From assembly GCA_041484525.1 (NCBI GenBank), contig JBGPHT010000271.1, positions 1 through 5,586 of the forward strand: a stretch of DNA of 5,586 nucleotides, in the 5' to 3' direction. Numbering within the stretch: the stretch's first letter is position 1; each line of letters opens with the position of its first letter. The DNA is from JBGPHT01 sp041484525. GTDB taxonomy: Bacteria > Acidobacteriota > Terriglobia > Bryobacterales > Bryobacteraceae. The notes under the pieces are model-generated. The model did not search any database. It saw nothing but the letters and a program-made list of their open reading frames with translations, and had not been told where the DNA came from. Of this stretch, positions 5,366 to 5,586 are shown one piece after another. The position numbers and the translations under genes were made by a program.

Positions 5366-5460
5366 TTGTCCAATGCGAGATGAGCCTGAACGAGGGGTTC
5401 GATTCCAATACGGTATGAGCCTGAAACGGGACTTTGATTCCAACGCGGGATGAGCCTGAA
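5366..5460. repeat. 35-bp-period tandem repeat, about three copies
   Basis: The core ATGAGCCTGAA occurs perfectly at 5380, 5415 and 5450, exactly 35 bases apart. Each core is preceded by a related 14-base block ending in CGG-like sequence (TCCAATGCGAG, TCCAATACGGT, TCCAACGCGGG), so about 25 bases of each unit are conserved and about 10 vary (5391-5400, 5426-5435). The first copy is the most divergent in its left half. The period is not a multiple of three, so a translated repeat is unlikely. No internal palindrome is evident. The array lies between the padR promoter and the gene starting at the right edge, so it could be an operator array for either gene or a neutral minisatellite. Confidence 0.7.
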
Positions 5461-5499
5461 AACCAAACTGTAGGATGCTGCGGATGAATGACAATTGGC

Positions 5500-5586
5500 A
5501 TGAGCAATTTGGAGCGGCTGACCCTCGCCGAGATGGAAGAATTCGTAACGACCAGCCGGCAAGTGACTTGGTCGGCGGTGGACCCC
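5500..5586 (+). CDS. Start of a possible integrase/transposase gene (partial, runs off right edge)
   Basis: From the ATG at 5500 there are 29 open codons to the window edge, beginning MSNLERLTLAEMEEFVTTSR and continuing QVTWSAVDP. An in-frame ATG at 5488 would add MTIG. The opening 'ERLTLAEMEEF' resembles the N-terminus of IS481-like integrase-core proteins, in which a short helix like this precedes a helix-turn-helix and a DDE catalytic domain. Neither domain is inside the window, so the call rests on a brief recalled similarity. No good Shine-Dalgarno is visible at either start. The 35-bp repeat array ends 39 bases upstream and padR is divergent. Confidence 0.4.
   Translation, partial: MSNLERLTLAEMEEFVTTSRQVTWSAVDP

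Noticed and set aside
5366..5460. CRISPR array
   Set aside because: The variable parts are only about 10 bases, the conserved parts differ between copies, and there are just three units with no cas genes; this is a degenerate tandem repeat.
5253..5562. Minus-strand frames of 63-84 codons over the repeat array
   Set aside because: They translate the 35-bp tandem repeat, whose period shifts frame at every copy, and overlap the padR promoter and 5' end; no coding signature.

Overview
The window looks like chromosomal DNA from an acidobacterium, most likely near the Solibacter/Bryobacterales group. The reasons are high GC, widely spaced genes on both strands, and a PadR-type regulator followed by an FtsX/MacB-type permease remnant, a pairing that is very common in Acidobacteria. 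This assignment is an inference from gene content; no rRNA or marker gene is present.

Layout, left to right. Positions 1-134 (minus strand) look like the 5' end of a group II intron that continues off the left edge. It begins with GTGCG 32 bases after the stop codon of a NagA-type N-acetylglucosamine-6-phosphate deacetylase (167-1288, minus). A 239-base gap holding a long imperfect hairpin separates this gene from a branched-chain aminotransferase (ilvE, 1528-2469, minus). ilvE is divergent from a secreted M48-family zinc metalloprotease (2496-3365, plus), with only 26 bases between the start codons. A pair of REP-like hairpins in opposite orientation (3376-3459) separates the protease from a putative Tat-exported alginate-lyase-family protein (3472-4641, plus).

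Convergent to that gene is a minus-strand unit: a PadR-family repressor (4969-5298) followed by a strongly collapsed ABC-type permease pseudogene (4657-4957) that still has a good ribosome binding site. The padR promoter can be read directly (TTGCAC, 17 bases, TATACT) and is flanked by a 14/16-matching inverted repeat that is a good operator candidate. Upstream lies a 35-bp-period tandem repeat (about 5366-5460). At the right edge is the beginning of a plus-strand gene (5500 onward) whose N-terminus resembles integrase/transposase proteins.

The genes do not form one pathway. nagA (amino-sugar recycling) and ilvE (branched-chain amino acid metabolism) are housekeeping functions. The M48 protease and the lyase carry export signals and act outside the cytoplasm. 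The padR block is a regulator whose presumed target, the permease, has been destroyed. Possible mobile elements lie at both ends. I did not find a convincing new multi-gene system; the most interesting content is in the non-coding DNA.
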